A DNA stretch of 64,000 nt from Bacteroidales bacterium UBA2287 (GTDB taxonomy: Bacteria > Bacteroidota > Bacteroidia > Bacteroidales > Tenuifilaceae): assembly GCA_002345675.1 (NCBI GenBank), contig DDWL01000053.1, positions 62,001 to 126,000 of the forward strand, read 5' to 3'. The notes under the pieces are model-generated. The model made no database searches, was not told the origin of the DNA, and saw only the letters and a list, made by a program, of their open reading frames with translations. The first letter of the stretch is position 1. Every line of letters starts with the position of its first letter. Of this stretch, positions 8,843 through 16,199 are shown one piece after another. The position numbers and the translations under genes are program-made.

Positions 8843-9180
8843 GAGGGGTGCAAATATAAATACTTATTTATAATAGAAGGGTAAATAAAACTTATTTTTG
8901 CTGTTGAAAAGAAAAAACTAGAAAGGAAACCCCATCCTCCCCCTTTATAGGTGCAGTTCCTATTAATAAACCAATTTAATCATTTCGTTTCACTCAAACT
9001 TTAAACCTGTCTATTTAATCCCACACAAAGGGTTTTCATTTACAGGACAAACTCAAACACTTTACACAACCCCTTTATTTACTGCCATTAGCATAGCCCG
9101 AAGAGAAGAACTAACGTTCATTTTTCTTTTCAATAGCAATAATTAATAAGAGGGAAGTTGTTTGCGAAATGTTTGCAAAT
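8843..9180. other. Non-coding stretch between the XRE operon and the tRNA-Gln element
   Basis: No supported gene on either strand. The sequence is AT-rich with C-runs near 8931-8943 and no tRNA-like fold. It may be decayed accessory DNA downstream of the tRNA-Gln insertion site. Confidence 0.4.
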
Positions 9181-9216
9181 AAAAAAGCCACTTACATTTT
9201 AAATGTTGTAAGTGGC
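9181..9216 (-). terminator. Terminator, probably the original tRNA-Gln terminator
   Basis: GCCACTTACA (9187-9196) pairs with TGTAAGTGGC (9207-9216) in a 10-bp stem; read leftwards it is followed by six T. It lies 9 bases outside the left att repeat, where the tRNA-Gln terminator would have been before the element inserted. Confidence 0.8.
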
Positions 9217-9224
9217 TAATAATC

Positions 9225-9241
9225 TAGTTGTCCTGCTAGGA
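9225..9241 (-). repeat. Left att site (duplicated tRNA-Gln 3' end)
   Basis: TAGTTGTCCTGCTAGGA, identical to 16200-16216. Read leftwards it spells the 3' half of the T stem, the acceptor 3' strand and the first bases after the tRNA. Confidence 0.93.
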
Positions 9242-9314
9242 TTACTTTTTACATTTTATCAAAATACCTTAGATTTCATTTGATTATATTAAACCCCTGT
9301 TAACATGGGTTTTT

Positions 9315-9398
9315 GTGTACGCAAATATAAAACTAAATATATTTAATTATATTAGATTATATCAAAAAGTGTACGTACATTTGAAAAAATACGTACAC
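9315..9398. promoter_or_regulatory. Integrase arm-type sites and int promoter/operator
   Basis: GTGTACG occurs at 9315-9321, GTGTACGTA at 9369-9377, and its inverse TACGTACAC at 9390-9398, ending one base before the integrase ATG. The same motif is paired at the other end of the element. A -7-like TACATTTG (9376-9383) falls between the two inverted arms, so protein bound here would also block int transcription. Confidence 0.6.
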
Positions 9399-9399
9399 A

Positions 9400-10659
9400 A
9401 TGAGCTTAAGGGTAAATTTCTATTTAGAGAGCAGGAACGGGAACGAAACCAACCTTCCTATAAATATGCTTGTATGGTTTGATTGGTATGAAGGATTAGA
9501 GGGAAAAAAACAGCCCCGACTGAAATACTACACAGGCTATCGAATTGACAGTTCTAAATGGGATAAAAACAAGCAGGAAGTAAAGAAAAACAACACTAAT
9601 AAAAATGGGCTTACCTCTTCGCACATTAATGGTGAACTGGTAAAATATAGGGGGTACGCCTCAACGGTATATCAAAAATATAAAACCCTTGAAAAAACGT
9701 TAACAATACAACTTTTTAGGGATGAAATAAAAAAACTCGACCCCACCAAAGAGGATTCTGTTGTAAAATCCGATAACGACAGCATAAAACGATACTTCGA
9801 CGATTACAAGGATGCAAAAGTGTCAAAAGTGAGTATAAGTATGATGAAACAAATTAACGTTACATTTAAACACTTTACTGATTTTATAGGCAAAGACGAA
9901 AATTTGAACAGCGTTACAAAAGATACTATTGAAGAATTTGAAAGTTACTTATTGAAGAACAAAGGGAAAAACACCACAATAGCCAATTTAAAGCGATTGA
10001 GGGCTTTTTTTAGGCATGCCGAGGAGAATGAATGGCTGACAGCCCCCAACCCATTTAAGCGGTTTAAGATTGACGCTGAGGTTTATGGTGAACCGATAGC
10101 TTTAAAGAAAGAGGAATTTGAAATAATCTGCAATAAAGAGTTATCAAGTGTGAAACTTGACAGGGTAAGAGATTTATTTGTATTCCAATGCTGTATTGGA
10201 TGCAGGGTGTCCGACTTACTTAAACTTACAGCCGACAATATTGACGGCAACACAGTCCGCTCAATCCACAATAAGACCAAAAAAAATAAGGTAGTTACCA
10301 TAGTTCCGCTAAACCAAAAAGCGCAAAGAATTCTAAAGAAATACAAGAATACAGGCGAAATTTTACCCTTTTTAAGTTCCGACAAGTATAACGACTACAT
10401 TAAGGAACTTTTTACATGCTGCGAGCTGGATAGGACGGAATTACGGTTAAACCCTAGAACCAACAAAGAAGAGGTAATTAAACTCAAAGAAGTAGCAAGC
10501 TCGCATACTGCACGTAAAACGTTTACCTCCCTATTGTATCCATACGCAAAGGATGAGGTAATAAAGAGTATGACAGGACACGCCCCAACCCGAGACCCCT
10601 TCGGACGTTACCACCCTATAACACTTGAGGACAAAATTGAAGCAGTAAATCATATTTAG
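9400..10659 (+). CDS. int: Tyrosine recombinase (integrase)
   Basis: A 419-residue phage-type integrase. The N-terminal 100 residues form an arm-DNA-binding domain of the type common in Bacteroidota, followed by a SAM-like core-binding domain (about 115-215) and a catalytic domain. Catalytic residues are readable: R269 in CIGCRVSDLLKL, H369-x-x-R372 in HTARK, H394 in TGHAP and nucleophile Y404 in FGRYHP. It should integrate and excise the element at the tRNA-Gln 3' end. The ATG is one base after an inverted GTGTACGTA repeat. A gene of unknown function begins 3 bases after its stop. Confidence 0.95.
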   Translation: MSLRVNFYLESRNGNETNLPINMLVWFDWYEGLEGKKQPRLKYYTGYRIDSSKWDKNKQEVKKNNTNKNGLTSSHINGELVKYRGYASTVYQKYKTLEKTLTIQLFRDEIKKLDPTKEDSVVKSDNDSIKRYFDDYKDAKVSKVSISMMKQINVTFKHFTDFIGKDENLNSVTKDTIEEFESYLLKNKGKNTTIANLKRLRAFFRHAEENEWLTAPNPFKRFKIDAEVYGEPIALKKEEFEIICNKELSSVKLDRVRDLFVFQCCIGCRVSDLLKLTADNIDGNTVRSIHNKTKKNKVVTIVPLNQKAQRILKKYKNTGEILPFLSSDKYNDYIKELFTCCELDRTELRLNPRTNKEEVIKLKEVASSHTARKTFTSLLYPYAKDEVIKSMTGHAPTRDPFGRYHPITLEDKIEAVNHI

Positions 10660-10661
10660 CA

Positions 10662-11618
10662 ATGGAAAAAATAAAGATTACAATACCACCGTGCGAAATG
10701 GACACCGACCAACGGGCTAATATTGTTTGTGATTCCATAGCAAGTAGGCAGCATGGCAGCGATACCGATTTTTATATTGAATTACTCCGATTTGCATTAG
10801 AACTTAAAGAGAAAAACGAAGAGCAGTTTTATGTTTTTAAGTTGGGTTTGTGGCGTTTTGAGGGTAGGAAAATCGAGGGTGCGAACAGTTATGTATTTAC
10901 CCCCGACTATAACGCCCCCGAGGTTGTTTACTTAAAATGGCTACTAGATAATAAGACACCGTTCTATGCTGGATTTGCGTACAAAAAAAGCGTGGTGACT
11001 GATAGCAATAATTATAGCAGCCTTAACGATTGGGAACGCAATTTTTTGAACAGAATTAATGTACTGCTTACGCTTATAGCTAGGCTGGAAAGCAAGGAAA
11101 ATAAAAAGCGACTGATTGCTGATGCGATAGTAAAATTAAAAAAGTGGCATAGTAAATACAAAGATACTTTTAGTAGAGCTTATGTAATGCAGGAGCAAAT
11201 GGAGCGGCTCGAAAATATAAGTGTCAATGTTGACAGCGAAACGCCACGAACAGGGCTTACCCCAAAAGCAGGATTAAAACCCGACCACTTTAAAGAATTG
11301 TACTCTTATTTAGTAGATGAAAGGCGCAAATGGATTGAGGTGCGAGAAAATTCGGAGCGGGATTTTTTGGCAATATTCTCAACTGATACGCTCCCGAAAG
11401 GCTGGCAATCTATAAAATGGTTAAGACAAACCACCCAAAAAAAACCCCACCTCGAAATACTCTTCAATATTTTATACCTATGCTGCGAAGATAGTAAGCA
11501 ATCATTTCTATTTGCTGAAAAGGGATTCAACTATTTTGCATACGAACATGATACCCGAAAGTTTAAAAAGTACACGGGTTCTAAAATGCAAGGCATTAAA
11601 AAGATACTCCCAAAGTAA
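10662..11618 (+). CDS. Unknown protein co-transcribed with the integrase
   Basis: A 318-residue soluble protein not recognised by eye. Residues 1-200 look mostly helical; a low-complexity hinge (about 205-220, with TGLTPKAGLKPD) leads to a C-terminal domain rich in aromatic and basic residues. The start is 2 bases after the integrase stop and a strong terminator follows, so int and this gene form one two-gene transcript. Proteins of this size next to Bacteroidota integrases are sometimes regulators or accessory recombination factors, but nothing in the sequence proves that here. Confidence 0.75.
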   Translation: MEKIKITIPPCEMDTDQRANIVCDSIASRQHGSDTDFYIELLRFALELKEKNEEQFYVFKLGLWRFEGRKIEGANSYVFTPDYNAPEVVYLKWLLDNKTPFYAGFAYKKSVVTDSNNYSSLNDWERNFLNRINVLLTLIARLESKENKKRLIADAIVKLKKWHSKYKDTFSRAYVMQEQMERLENISVNVDSETPRTGLTPKAGLKPDHFKELYSYLVDERRKWIEVRENSERDFLAIFSTDTLPKGWQSIKWLRQTTQKKPHLEILFNILYLCCEDSKQSFLFAEKGFNYFAYEHDTRKFKKYTGSKMQGIKKILPK

Positions 11619-11635
11619 ATTTTCTACACCCCGCC

Positions 11636-11661
11636 AACCCCGAGTAAAATCGGGGTTTTTT
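11636..11661 (+). terminator. Terminator of the int operon
   Basis: AACCCCGA (11636-11643) and TCGGGGTT (11650-11657) form a perfect 8-bp stem with loop GTAAAA, followed by a T run. Confidence 0.9.
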
Positions 11662-11751
11662 GTTTTAAATACACCTTTCTACACCTCAATTACACCTCTG
11701 CTAGGTGTGGTTAAATACCTTATTATCTTATAGTTAGACATTGTAACGAGT

Positions 11752-11760
11752 TATATTTGC
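11752..11760 (+). promoter_or_regulatory. Probable -7 element of the HTH gene promoter
   Basis: TATATTTGC matches the Bacteroidota -7 box and lies about 30 bases upstream of the HTH start codon. A convincing -33 box is not seen at the usual distance. Confidence 0.45.
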
Positions 11761-11790
11761 AAGTAAGAAACCAATAAAAACCGTTATAAT

Positions 11791-12066
11791 ATGAGCCAAG
11801 TAATTGTAACCTCTCCCGAGCAGATTCAAAGCATTTTCGAAGCAACGTTAGCGAAGTACCTACCTGTGCTACCCATGCCAAAGGAAAATACAGATGAAAC
11901 CTACATTCATTCGCTGGATGAATTGGCAAATTTTTTAGGATGTTCGATTGGTACGGCTTACAAATTAAAAAAGTCGGGGCGCATAAGGTATCGACAGTAT
12001 GGCAGGAAACTAATATTTACAGCCTCTGAGGTATTAGCTGATATTTCTAAAAACAAACGGAAATGA
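11791..12066 (+). CDS. Excisionase-like helix-turn-helix protein
   Basis: A 91-residue protein. Residues about 35-90 form a winged-helix/MerR-type HTH as in excisionases: SLDELANFLGCSIGTAYKLK is followed by a basic wing IRYRQYGRKLIF. It resembles small Bacteroidota mobile-element proteins of the DUF3853/HTH_17 kind. Likely roles are directing excision with the integrase or controlling the replication genes that follow. A hairpin terminator separates it from the ATPase gene by about 90 bases. Confidence 0.8.
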   Translation: MSQVIVTSPEQIQSIFEATLAKYLPVLPMPKENTDETYIHSLDELANFLGCSIGTAYKLKKSGRIRYRQYGRKLIFTASEVLADISKNKRK

Positions 12067-12102
12067 TTGGCTTAATCAACACTTAAAATTACTCTAAATT
12101 AA

Positions 12103-12140
12103 AAAAGCCTCTATTTGGATGGCAAGTCCGAGAGGCTTTT
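12103..12140. terminator. Hairpin terminator or attenuator before the helicase gene
   Basis: AAAAGCCTCT (12103-12112) pairs perfectly with AGAGGCTTTT (12131-12140), flanked by A and T runs so it can act on both strands. It ends 19 bases before the next start codon, leaving little room for a separate promoter. Confidence 0.75.
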
Positions 12141-12158
12141 AAAAAAAACAAATACGTT

Positions 12159-13241
12159 ATGGCAAATATACCACGAAAAGAGCAGGAAACAAAGAACTGG
12201 AACGAAAAAGAAACGGCGGGAACTTTCGACCCGTGGGCTGTTCTTAAATCCGTTGAGGTTGACCCCTTAGCAGTAATTGCCCAGCCACCCACCGCTATTG
12301 AGGTACATAGCAACGGCAAAGTGTCGCCTTCATTTACTTTAGGCAATTTCTCAATGGTTATCGGAAAAGCGAAGAGTAAAAAAACATTTCTGCTTACAGG
12401 ACTAGCAGCTGCAGCCGTTGGCAATAGTTGGGCGTTGGATTGCATCAAAGGCGTTTTGCCCAGCGATAAACGGGGCGTTTTATACTTCGATACCGAGCAA
12501 TCGGAGTACCATTTGAATAGAACTATAAGGCGTGTATTAAACCAAACAGGCGACCTTAGCAACTTTCGTGCATTCGGTTTACGGAAGTTTAAACCATTCG
12601 AAAGGCTTAAAATGATTGAGTTTGCTATTTACAGCTCAAACAATATTGGATTGGTTTTTATTGATGGGTTAAGGGATTTACTCACTTCAATTAATGACGA
12701 AGAACAAGCCACCAATATAACCAGCGATTTGCTGCGATGGACTGCAGAACTCAACATTCATATTATTGTGGTATTGCACCAAAACAAAGGCGATTTAAAC
12801 GCCCGTGGACACGTTGGCAGCGAAGCCCTGAATAAAGCCGAAACTACTTTAAGCGTTACCATTGGAACCGACCCCGACACCTCATTAGTAGAGTGTGAAT
12901 TTTGTAGAGATATACCCTTCGATTCATTTGCTTTTAGGATTAGCGAAGAGGGATTGCCCGAGGGGTGCGATTTGCCCGAGAAAGCAACAAGCCAAGCAAG
13001 GCACGCCAACCCGCAAAGTATCGCAAACGAAAAGCATTCTAGTGTATTAGCCAATATTTACAATACCAACCCCACCCCTGACCATGTTGAGCTAAGGGAT
13101 GCCATAATATACGGATTTGGCGGGCAATTTGGCGAAAGCAAGTGCCGTGAGTTTATTACTCATTACCTCACTATGGGATGGGTTGAAAAATGTAGAGATA
13201 AAAAGCGAGTAATCTATAAATATAAAAGAGCTCTTTTTTGA
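12159..13241 (+). CDS. RecA-like ATPase, probable replicative helicase (RepA/DnaB-like)
   Basis: A 360-residue AAA_25-type ATPase. Walker A is GKAKSKKT (about residues 69-76), Walker B is LVFIDG (D169), and the segment VVLHQNK (H207, Q208) matches the sensor strand of hexameric RepA/DnaB helicases. A C-terminal region (about 290-360) looks like a winged helix. Such proteins unwind the origin on plasmids and phage satellites. It is followed by a primase gene after a repeat-rich gap, so the two make a replication module. The short N-terminal extension contains no further domain. Confidence 0.85.
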   Translation: MANIPRKEQETKNWNEKETAGTFDPWAVLKSVEVDPLAVIAQPPTAIEVHSNGKVSPSFTLGNFSMVIGKAKSKKTFLLTGLAAAAVGNSWALDCIKGVLPSDKRGVLYFDTEQSEYHLNRTIRRVLNQTGDLSNFRAFGLRKFKPFERLKMIEFAIYSSNNIGLVFIDGLRDLLTSINDEEQATNITSDLLRWTAELNIHIIVVLHQNKGDLNARGHVGSEALNKAETTLSVTIGTDPDTSLVECEFCRDIPFDSFAFRISEEGLPEGCDLPEKATSQARHANPQSIANEKHSSVLANIYNTNPTPDHVELRDAIIYGFGGQFGESKCREFITHYLTMGWVEKCRDKKRVIYKYKRALF

Positions 13242-13256
13242 TTGTTAATTACGTTC

Positions 13257-13343
13257 GTTAGTTACCCCTATACATAGGGGGTAACATAACTAACAAACGA
13301 AACGAATGTTAGTTAAAAACAATGGTTAACAAAGGTTAACAAA
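13257..13343. other. Candidate replication origin / iteron region
   Basis: The 120-base gap between helicase and primase holds a hairpin (GTTACCCC at 13261-13268 with GGGGTAAC at 13278-13285), three copies of GTTAGTTA or its inverse (13257-13264, 13287-13294, 13308-13315), and two tandem GGTTAACAAA repeats (13324-13343). Palindromes plus short direct repeats beside replication genes are typical of origins. They could equally be operators for the primase gene. Confidence 0.5.
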
Positions 13344-13361
13344 CATTAAACAATTGATAAC

Positions 13362-14198
13362 ATGAATATTAACGCCAAAATATCACTTTTCCGAAACGTA
13401 ACCGACCCCAATCCAGTTACAGAAATAACTATTCATCAATTTATTGAAAATGTTATTCAATGCGATTACATTAACGACATAGCAGCCATTAGATCCGAAT
13501 CCGACAAAGATGAAAGGGATAAACTCAAAAAAAAGTTACCATGTTTTACAATTAGTGGCACTTTCAGCAAGCGAGGCAATCAATATTTGAAGCAACATAG
13601 TGGATTCATTTGCATTGATATTGATGAAAAAGGTAACGAACATATTACCGACTGGTCCGCATTTCGAGATAGCATTTCGGATTGTGAAGTGATATTGTTT
13701 GCAGCGTTAAGCGTGTCGGGGCGTGGTGTATTCTTTTTAATACCATTGGCATATCCTCATAAGCATCTGGAGCAATTCAAAGCCCTCGAATTGCAATTTA
13801 AAGAGATGGGAATAATTATCGACCCTATTTGTAAAGATGTTGCCCGTTTACGAGGCATTTCGAGCGATTTAAACGCAGTTGTTAACCTGAACGCTAAACC
13901 GTATCGAAAGGTAATTATTGAGCAACCATTGCCACAATACAACGGCAAAACAAGCCCCGACCTTCAAAAGCTAATTGCATGGGTAGAAAGTAAGCATGGC
14001 AGTTTTTGCAAGGGCAATCGAAACAACTATGTAACTCAATTAACTGGAGCGTGCCACCGTTTCGGATTAAGCCAAAGCGAAGTTGAAGCATACGGGCGAA
14101 CATTGGCGCAATCGGATTTCACAGAAAATGAAATACAAGCAACTATACGCAGCATTTACGCCAACCAGCGTTGGCACTCAAAAGCAATTACTAACTAA
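13362..14198 (+). CDS. Primase of the BT4734-like (AEP) type
   Basis: A 278-residue protein. Residues about 1-190 match the VirE/BT4734-like N-terminal domain: metal-binding D86-x-D88 in FICIDIDEKGN, the S-x-S-G-x-G strand LSVSGRGVFFLIPL (about 117-130), and a late acidic strand DPICKDVARLRG (D154, D159). These are the marks of archaeo-eukaryotic-type primase folds. Residues about 205-270 resemble a PriCT helical domain (GNRNNYVTQLTGACHRFGLS). It probably makes primers for replication of the element, with the helicase just upstream. The length is short for a primase-helicase fusion, consistent with a separate helicase gene. Confidence 0.8.
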   Translation: MNINAKISLFRNVTDPNPVTEITIHQFIENVIQCDYINDIAAIRSESDKDERDKLKKKLPCFTISGTFSKRGNQYLKQHSGFICIDIDEKGNEHITDWSAFRDSISDCEVILFAALSVSGRGVFFLIPLAYPHKHLEQFKALELQFKEMGIIIDPICKDVARLRGISSDLNAVVNLNAKPYRKVIIEQPLPQYNGKTSPDLQKLIAWVESKHGSFCKGNRNNYVTQLTGACHRFGLSQSEVEAYGRTLAQSDFTENEIQATIRSIYANQRWHSKAITN

Positions 14199-14211
14199 CA
14201 AACCCAATCAT

Positions 14212-14331
14212 ATGAAACGAACAATTAACGACACAGCCCTTTATTTAAGCCTATTTGTACTCGTATTTATAGGCACATTCTTCGGAATGGTTTTAAGCGC
14301 AATAATCATAAATCTTTTAACTATTAACTAA
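14212..14331 (+). CDS. Small membrane protein
   Basis: A 39-residue product starting MKRTINDT and continuing into one hydrophobic helix (about residues 11-35) with few charges after it. ATG at 14212 is chosen because the upstream in-frame part overlaps the primase gene. It lies in the gap between primase and the next gene. Small single-helix proteins are common in phages and satellites, but no function can be assigned. Confidence 0.5.
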   Translation: MKRTINDTALYLSLFVLVFIGTFFGMVLSAIIINLLTIN

Positions 14332-14348
14332 CCAATACCAACAAAAAA

Positions 14349-14966
14349 ATGGACAAAGTAAAAATCTATTCAAACCAGGCGTTTGAGCAAAAAACAGAAA
14401 AAGAGGTTAACGACATGGCAGCAAAACTCCAAGTATTGTTGAATGAGTTTAACGCCCTCAACGTCGGACCCGTTGACCAAAGCGAGTTGCCTTTGTTATG
14501 TAGCAACCCACAAATGCTATTCGATGCTAAGCTTGAAAAATCGGTAATAGTTCCAAAGGGGATGAATAGGAGTAAATACATTGAATTGTTAGAATTGCCC
14601 AAATTGGACAAACTACTGCAAGCGCATAAAAAGTTTGTTGAGGTAAGAACTCAATCGCTGGAGAATTTTCGCATCGCTGGCGACACTATCGAGCTTGTGC
14701 CGGAACGTGTCGAGTTAACAATGGACGGGCAAAGCGTGTATGTTGCGGATGGCAGCCCACAACATAAGGCTGCATTAAAGTTGCTGCAATTTCTTGAACT
14801 AGCTAATGACCTCAACCCAATAAGCCAATACCAACTTTTAGCAACTGGCAGGCGAAACGACTTCGAATGCTTTTTTAACCTTAAAGGTACTGGTATTGTT
14901 TTTAGGAATACAGCGGTGCTCGATAGGGTAAAATTAATAGAGTTTATTAAAAATGCCTCGAAGTAA
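14349..14966 (+). CDS. Unknown element protein, 205 residues
   Basis: A soluble protein with a helical N-terminal part (about 1-130) and a C-terminal alpha/beta part (about 135-205; FECFFNLKGTGIVFRN). No motif is recognised. It starts 17 bases after the small membrane protein and lies in the rightward gene series of the element. Its position between the replication genes and the small-terminase-like gene suggests an element function rather than cargo, but that is inference only. Confidence 0.7.
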   Translation: MDKVKIYSNQAFEQKTEKEVNDMAAKLQVLLNEFNALNVGPVDQSELPLLCSNPQMLFDAKLEKSVIVPKGMNRSKYIELLELPKLDKLLQAHKKFVEVRTQSLENFRIAGDTIELVPERVELTMDGQSVYVADGSPQHKAALKLLQFLELANDLNPISQYQLLATGRRNDFECFFNLKGTGIVFRNTAVLDRVKLIEFIKNASK

Positions 14967-14996
14967 CTGTAAACAACACATTAGAACAATACGACC

Positions 14997-15296
14997 ATGC
15001 CAAACCCATTTGAAAAAAACGACCCTCGAATTAACAGGAAAGGCAGGGAACGGGGTAAACCTAATAAAACAACGGAGCAACTAAGAACCATGCTTCATAA
15101 CTTCATTAGCGATAATATCGAAACGCTCCAGAATGATTTTGAAAAATTAAAACCCGCCGAAAGGTTGAGTTTTATTGAGAGGCTATTAAAACACGTGTTG
15201 CCCGCCCCGTTAACCGACATTAGCCAACTATCGGAAACGGATATAGATTTTTTAATTGAGAAACTTAAAAACAAAGGACATGACGAAAAAAACTAA
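14997..15296 (+). CDS. Phage small-terminase-like / DUF5681-type protein
   Basis: A 99-residue protein beginning MPNPFEKNDPRINRKGRERG. This basic N-terminal patch (asparagine, arginine, glycine, then NKTTEQLR) followed by a helical body is the plan of short proteins encoded just upstream of large terminase genes in Bacteroidota phages. The C-terminus (DISQLSETDIDFLIEKLKNK) is an acidic amphipathic helix. If it acts as a small terminase subunit it could redirect helper-phage packaging, as known for other satellites. That role is inference; the similarity was judged by eye. Its end overlaps the next gene by 17 bases. Confidence 0.65.
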   Translation: MPNPFEKNDPRINRKGRERGKPNKTTEQLRTMLHNFISDNIETLQNDFEKLKPAERLSFIERLLKHVLPAPLTDISQLSETDIDFLIEKLKNKGHDEKN

Positions 15297-15507
15297 GGTT
15301 GAACAATTAAAGAGCCTAATCAATAACGACATGAGCGGCTTAGTGTTCTTTGCAGTTACCCCGCTTGTTAACAACCAAGTGCCAAAGCCAAATGATTTGT
15401 ACCAATGCAAAACGAATGAAGGCGAAACCATTACTAAAACCTTTGCCGAACTAAGCAAAACCAAAGCAACAATTTGGAATGAATCAAAAACTTACAGCCA
15501 TGAGTAA
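15280..15507 (+). CDS. Unknown small element protein, 75 residues
   Basis: The ATG at 15280 lies inside the end of the preceding gene; an earlier in-frame TTG is less likely. The product starts MTKKTKVEQLKSLI and has one hydrophobic strand (SGLVFFAVTPLV). Its first 15 residues resemble those of the next gene (MSKTEKIKALKELL), so the two may be diverged duplicates. The overlap with both neighbours points to translational coupling. No function is recognised. Confidence 0.6.
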   Translation: MTKKTKVEQLKSLINNDMSGLVFFAVTPLVNNQVPKPNDLYQCKTNEGETITKTFAELSKTKATIWNESKTYSHE

Positions 15508-15688
15508 AACCGAGAAAATCAAAGCCTTAAAAGAGCTATTAACTCCAAAGGCAGCCAACCCCGACAAAGTATATTTTGGCAATCCAGCTCAACTCTTTGC
15601 CGAAATACCCAACGGAACTGGAGTAGATATATTCTTACCTACTATCGAAGGCGCAAAAGCACTCTTAAAACTTATCAATCATGTTTAG
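15500..15688 (+). CDS. Unknown small element protein, 62 residues
   Basis: ATG at 15500 overlaps the stop of the preceding gene; an in-frame ATG at 15479 would add seven residues. The sequence starts MSKTEKIKALKELLTP and contains VYFGNPAQLFAEIPNGTGVD. The N-terminal helix resembles that of the gene before it. The stop TAG lies within the start of the next gene (overlap 8 bases). Function unknown. Confidence 0.55.
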   Translation: MSKTEKIKALKELLTPKAANPDKVYFGNPAQLFAEIPNGTGVDIFLPTIEGAKALLKLINHV

Positions 15689-15926
15689 TATTAGAGCTAA
15701 AAAACCAAAGGGCGTAACGCTCAAAGGGTACAAAGTCCAGTCTATTAGCGATAGCGATAGAAAAACCATTGTAAACCTCTTAAATCGTATGAAAGGCGAA
15801 CTTAACGCAGTTAAAACGCTCGAAGGTAAGCCACGTTTATACGCTATGCGAAGGGCTTTAAATGCTACCGAAGCCCTACAAAACCAAGTTAATAAGGTAT
15901 TTACACTTAATCCGAAGCCGTTTTAA
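15681..15926 (+). CDS. Unknown small basic element protein, 81 residues
   Basis: Starts in an 8-base overlap with the preceding gene. The product is basic, with an N-terminal RAKKPKGVTLKGYK segment and a helical remainder (NRMKGELNAVKTLEGKPRLYAMRR). It is the last gene of the element and is followed by a terminator. The charge suggests nucleic acid binding, but no known motif is seen. Confidence 0.6.
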   Translation: MFSIRAKKPKGVTLKGYKVQSISDSDRKTIVNLLNRMKGELNAVKTLEGKPRLYAMRRALNATEALQNQVNKVFTLNPKPF

Positions 15927-15954
15927 AGATGTTCTTTGTTTGTTTGTTGGTAAG

Positions 15955-15982
15955 GGGTGCGCTGTAAGGTGCGCCCTTTTTC
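15955..15982 (+). terminator. Terminator of the element's rightward genes
   Basis: GGGTGCGC (15955-15962) pairs with GTGCGCCC (15969-15976), two G-T wobbles, followed by a T run. Confidence 0.75.
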
Positions 15983-16137
15983 GTGTTTTTTTACTTAAAT
16001 AATACCATGTTTCTAATTAATGTATTCACTTTTCAATATTCGTACTCATTTTACATAGGGTAGATTAACCCCGTGTAAAAAAATGGCTAAATTTAAGCTT
16101 TAGAAAATAGGATGAAAAGTAGGGTAAAACGTGTTTT

Positions 16138-16158
16138 GTGTACGTTGTGGTGTACGTA
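16138..16158 (+). promoter_or_regulatory. Right-end integrase arm-type repeats
   Basis: GTGTACGT (16138-16145) and GTGTACGTA (16150-16158) are direct repeats of the motif found at the left end. They lie 42 bases inside the right att site, as expected for arm sites of a tyrosine integrase. Confidence 0.6.
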
Positions 16159-16160
16159 AC

Positions 16161-16197
16161 AAAAAAAGCCCCCTGTATATCAATTACATACAAGGGG
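16161..16197 (-). terminator. Replacement tRNA-Gln terminator carried by the element
   Basis: Read leftwards, CCCCTTGTAT (16188-16197) pairs with ATACAGGGGG (16169-16178; one mismatch) and is followed by seven T. It lies directly inside the right att site, 3' of the tRNA, and so replaces the original terminator that is now 7 kb away. Confidence 0.8.
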
Positions 16198-16199
16198 TT

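Noticed and set aside
9046..9066. Second remnant of tRNA-Gln (CAGGACA near 9053)
   Set aside because: Only seven bases match and the flanking sequence does not follow the tRNA.
10662..11618. Relaxase or mobilisation protein after the integrase
   Set aside because: No HUH motif, no catalytic tyrosine context and no oriT-like repeat were seen; left as unknown.
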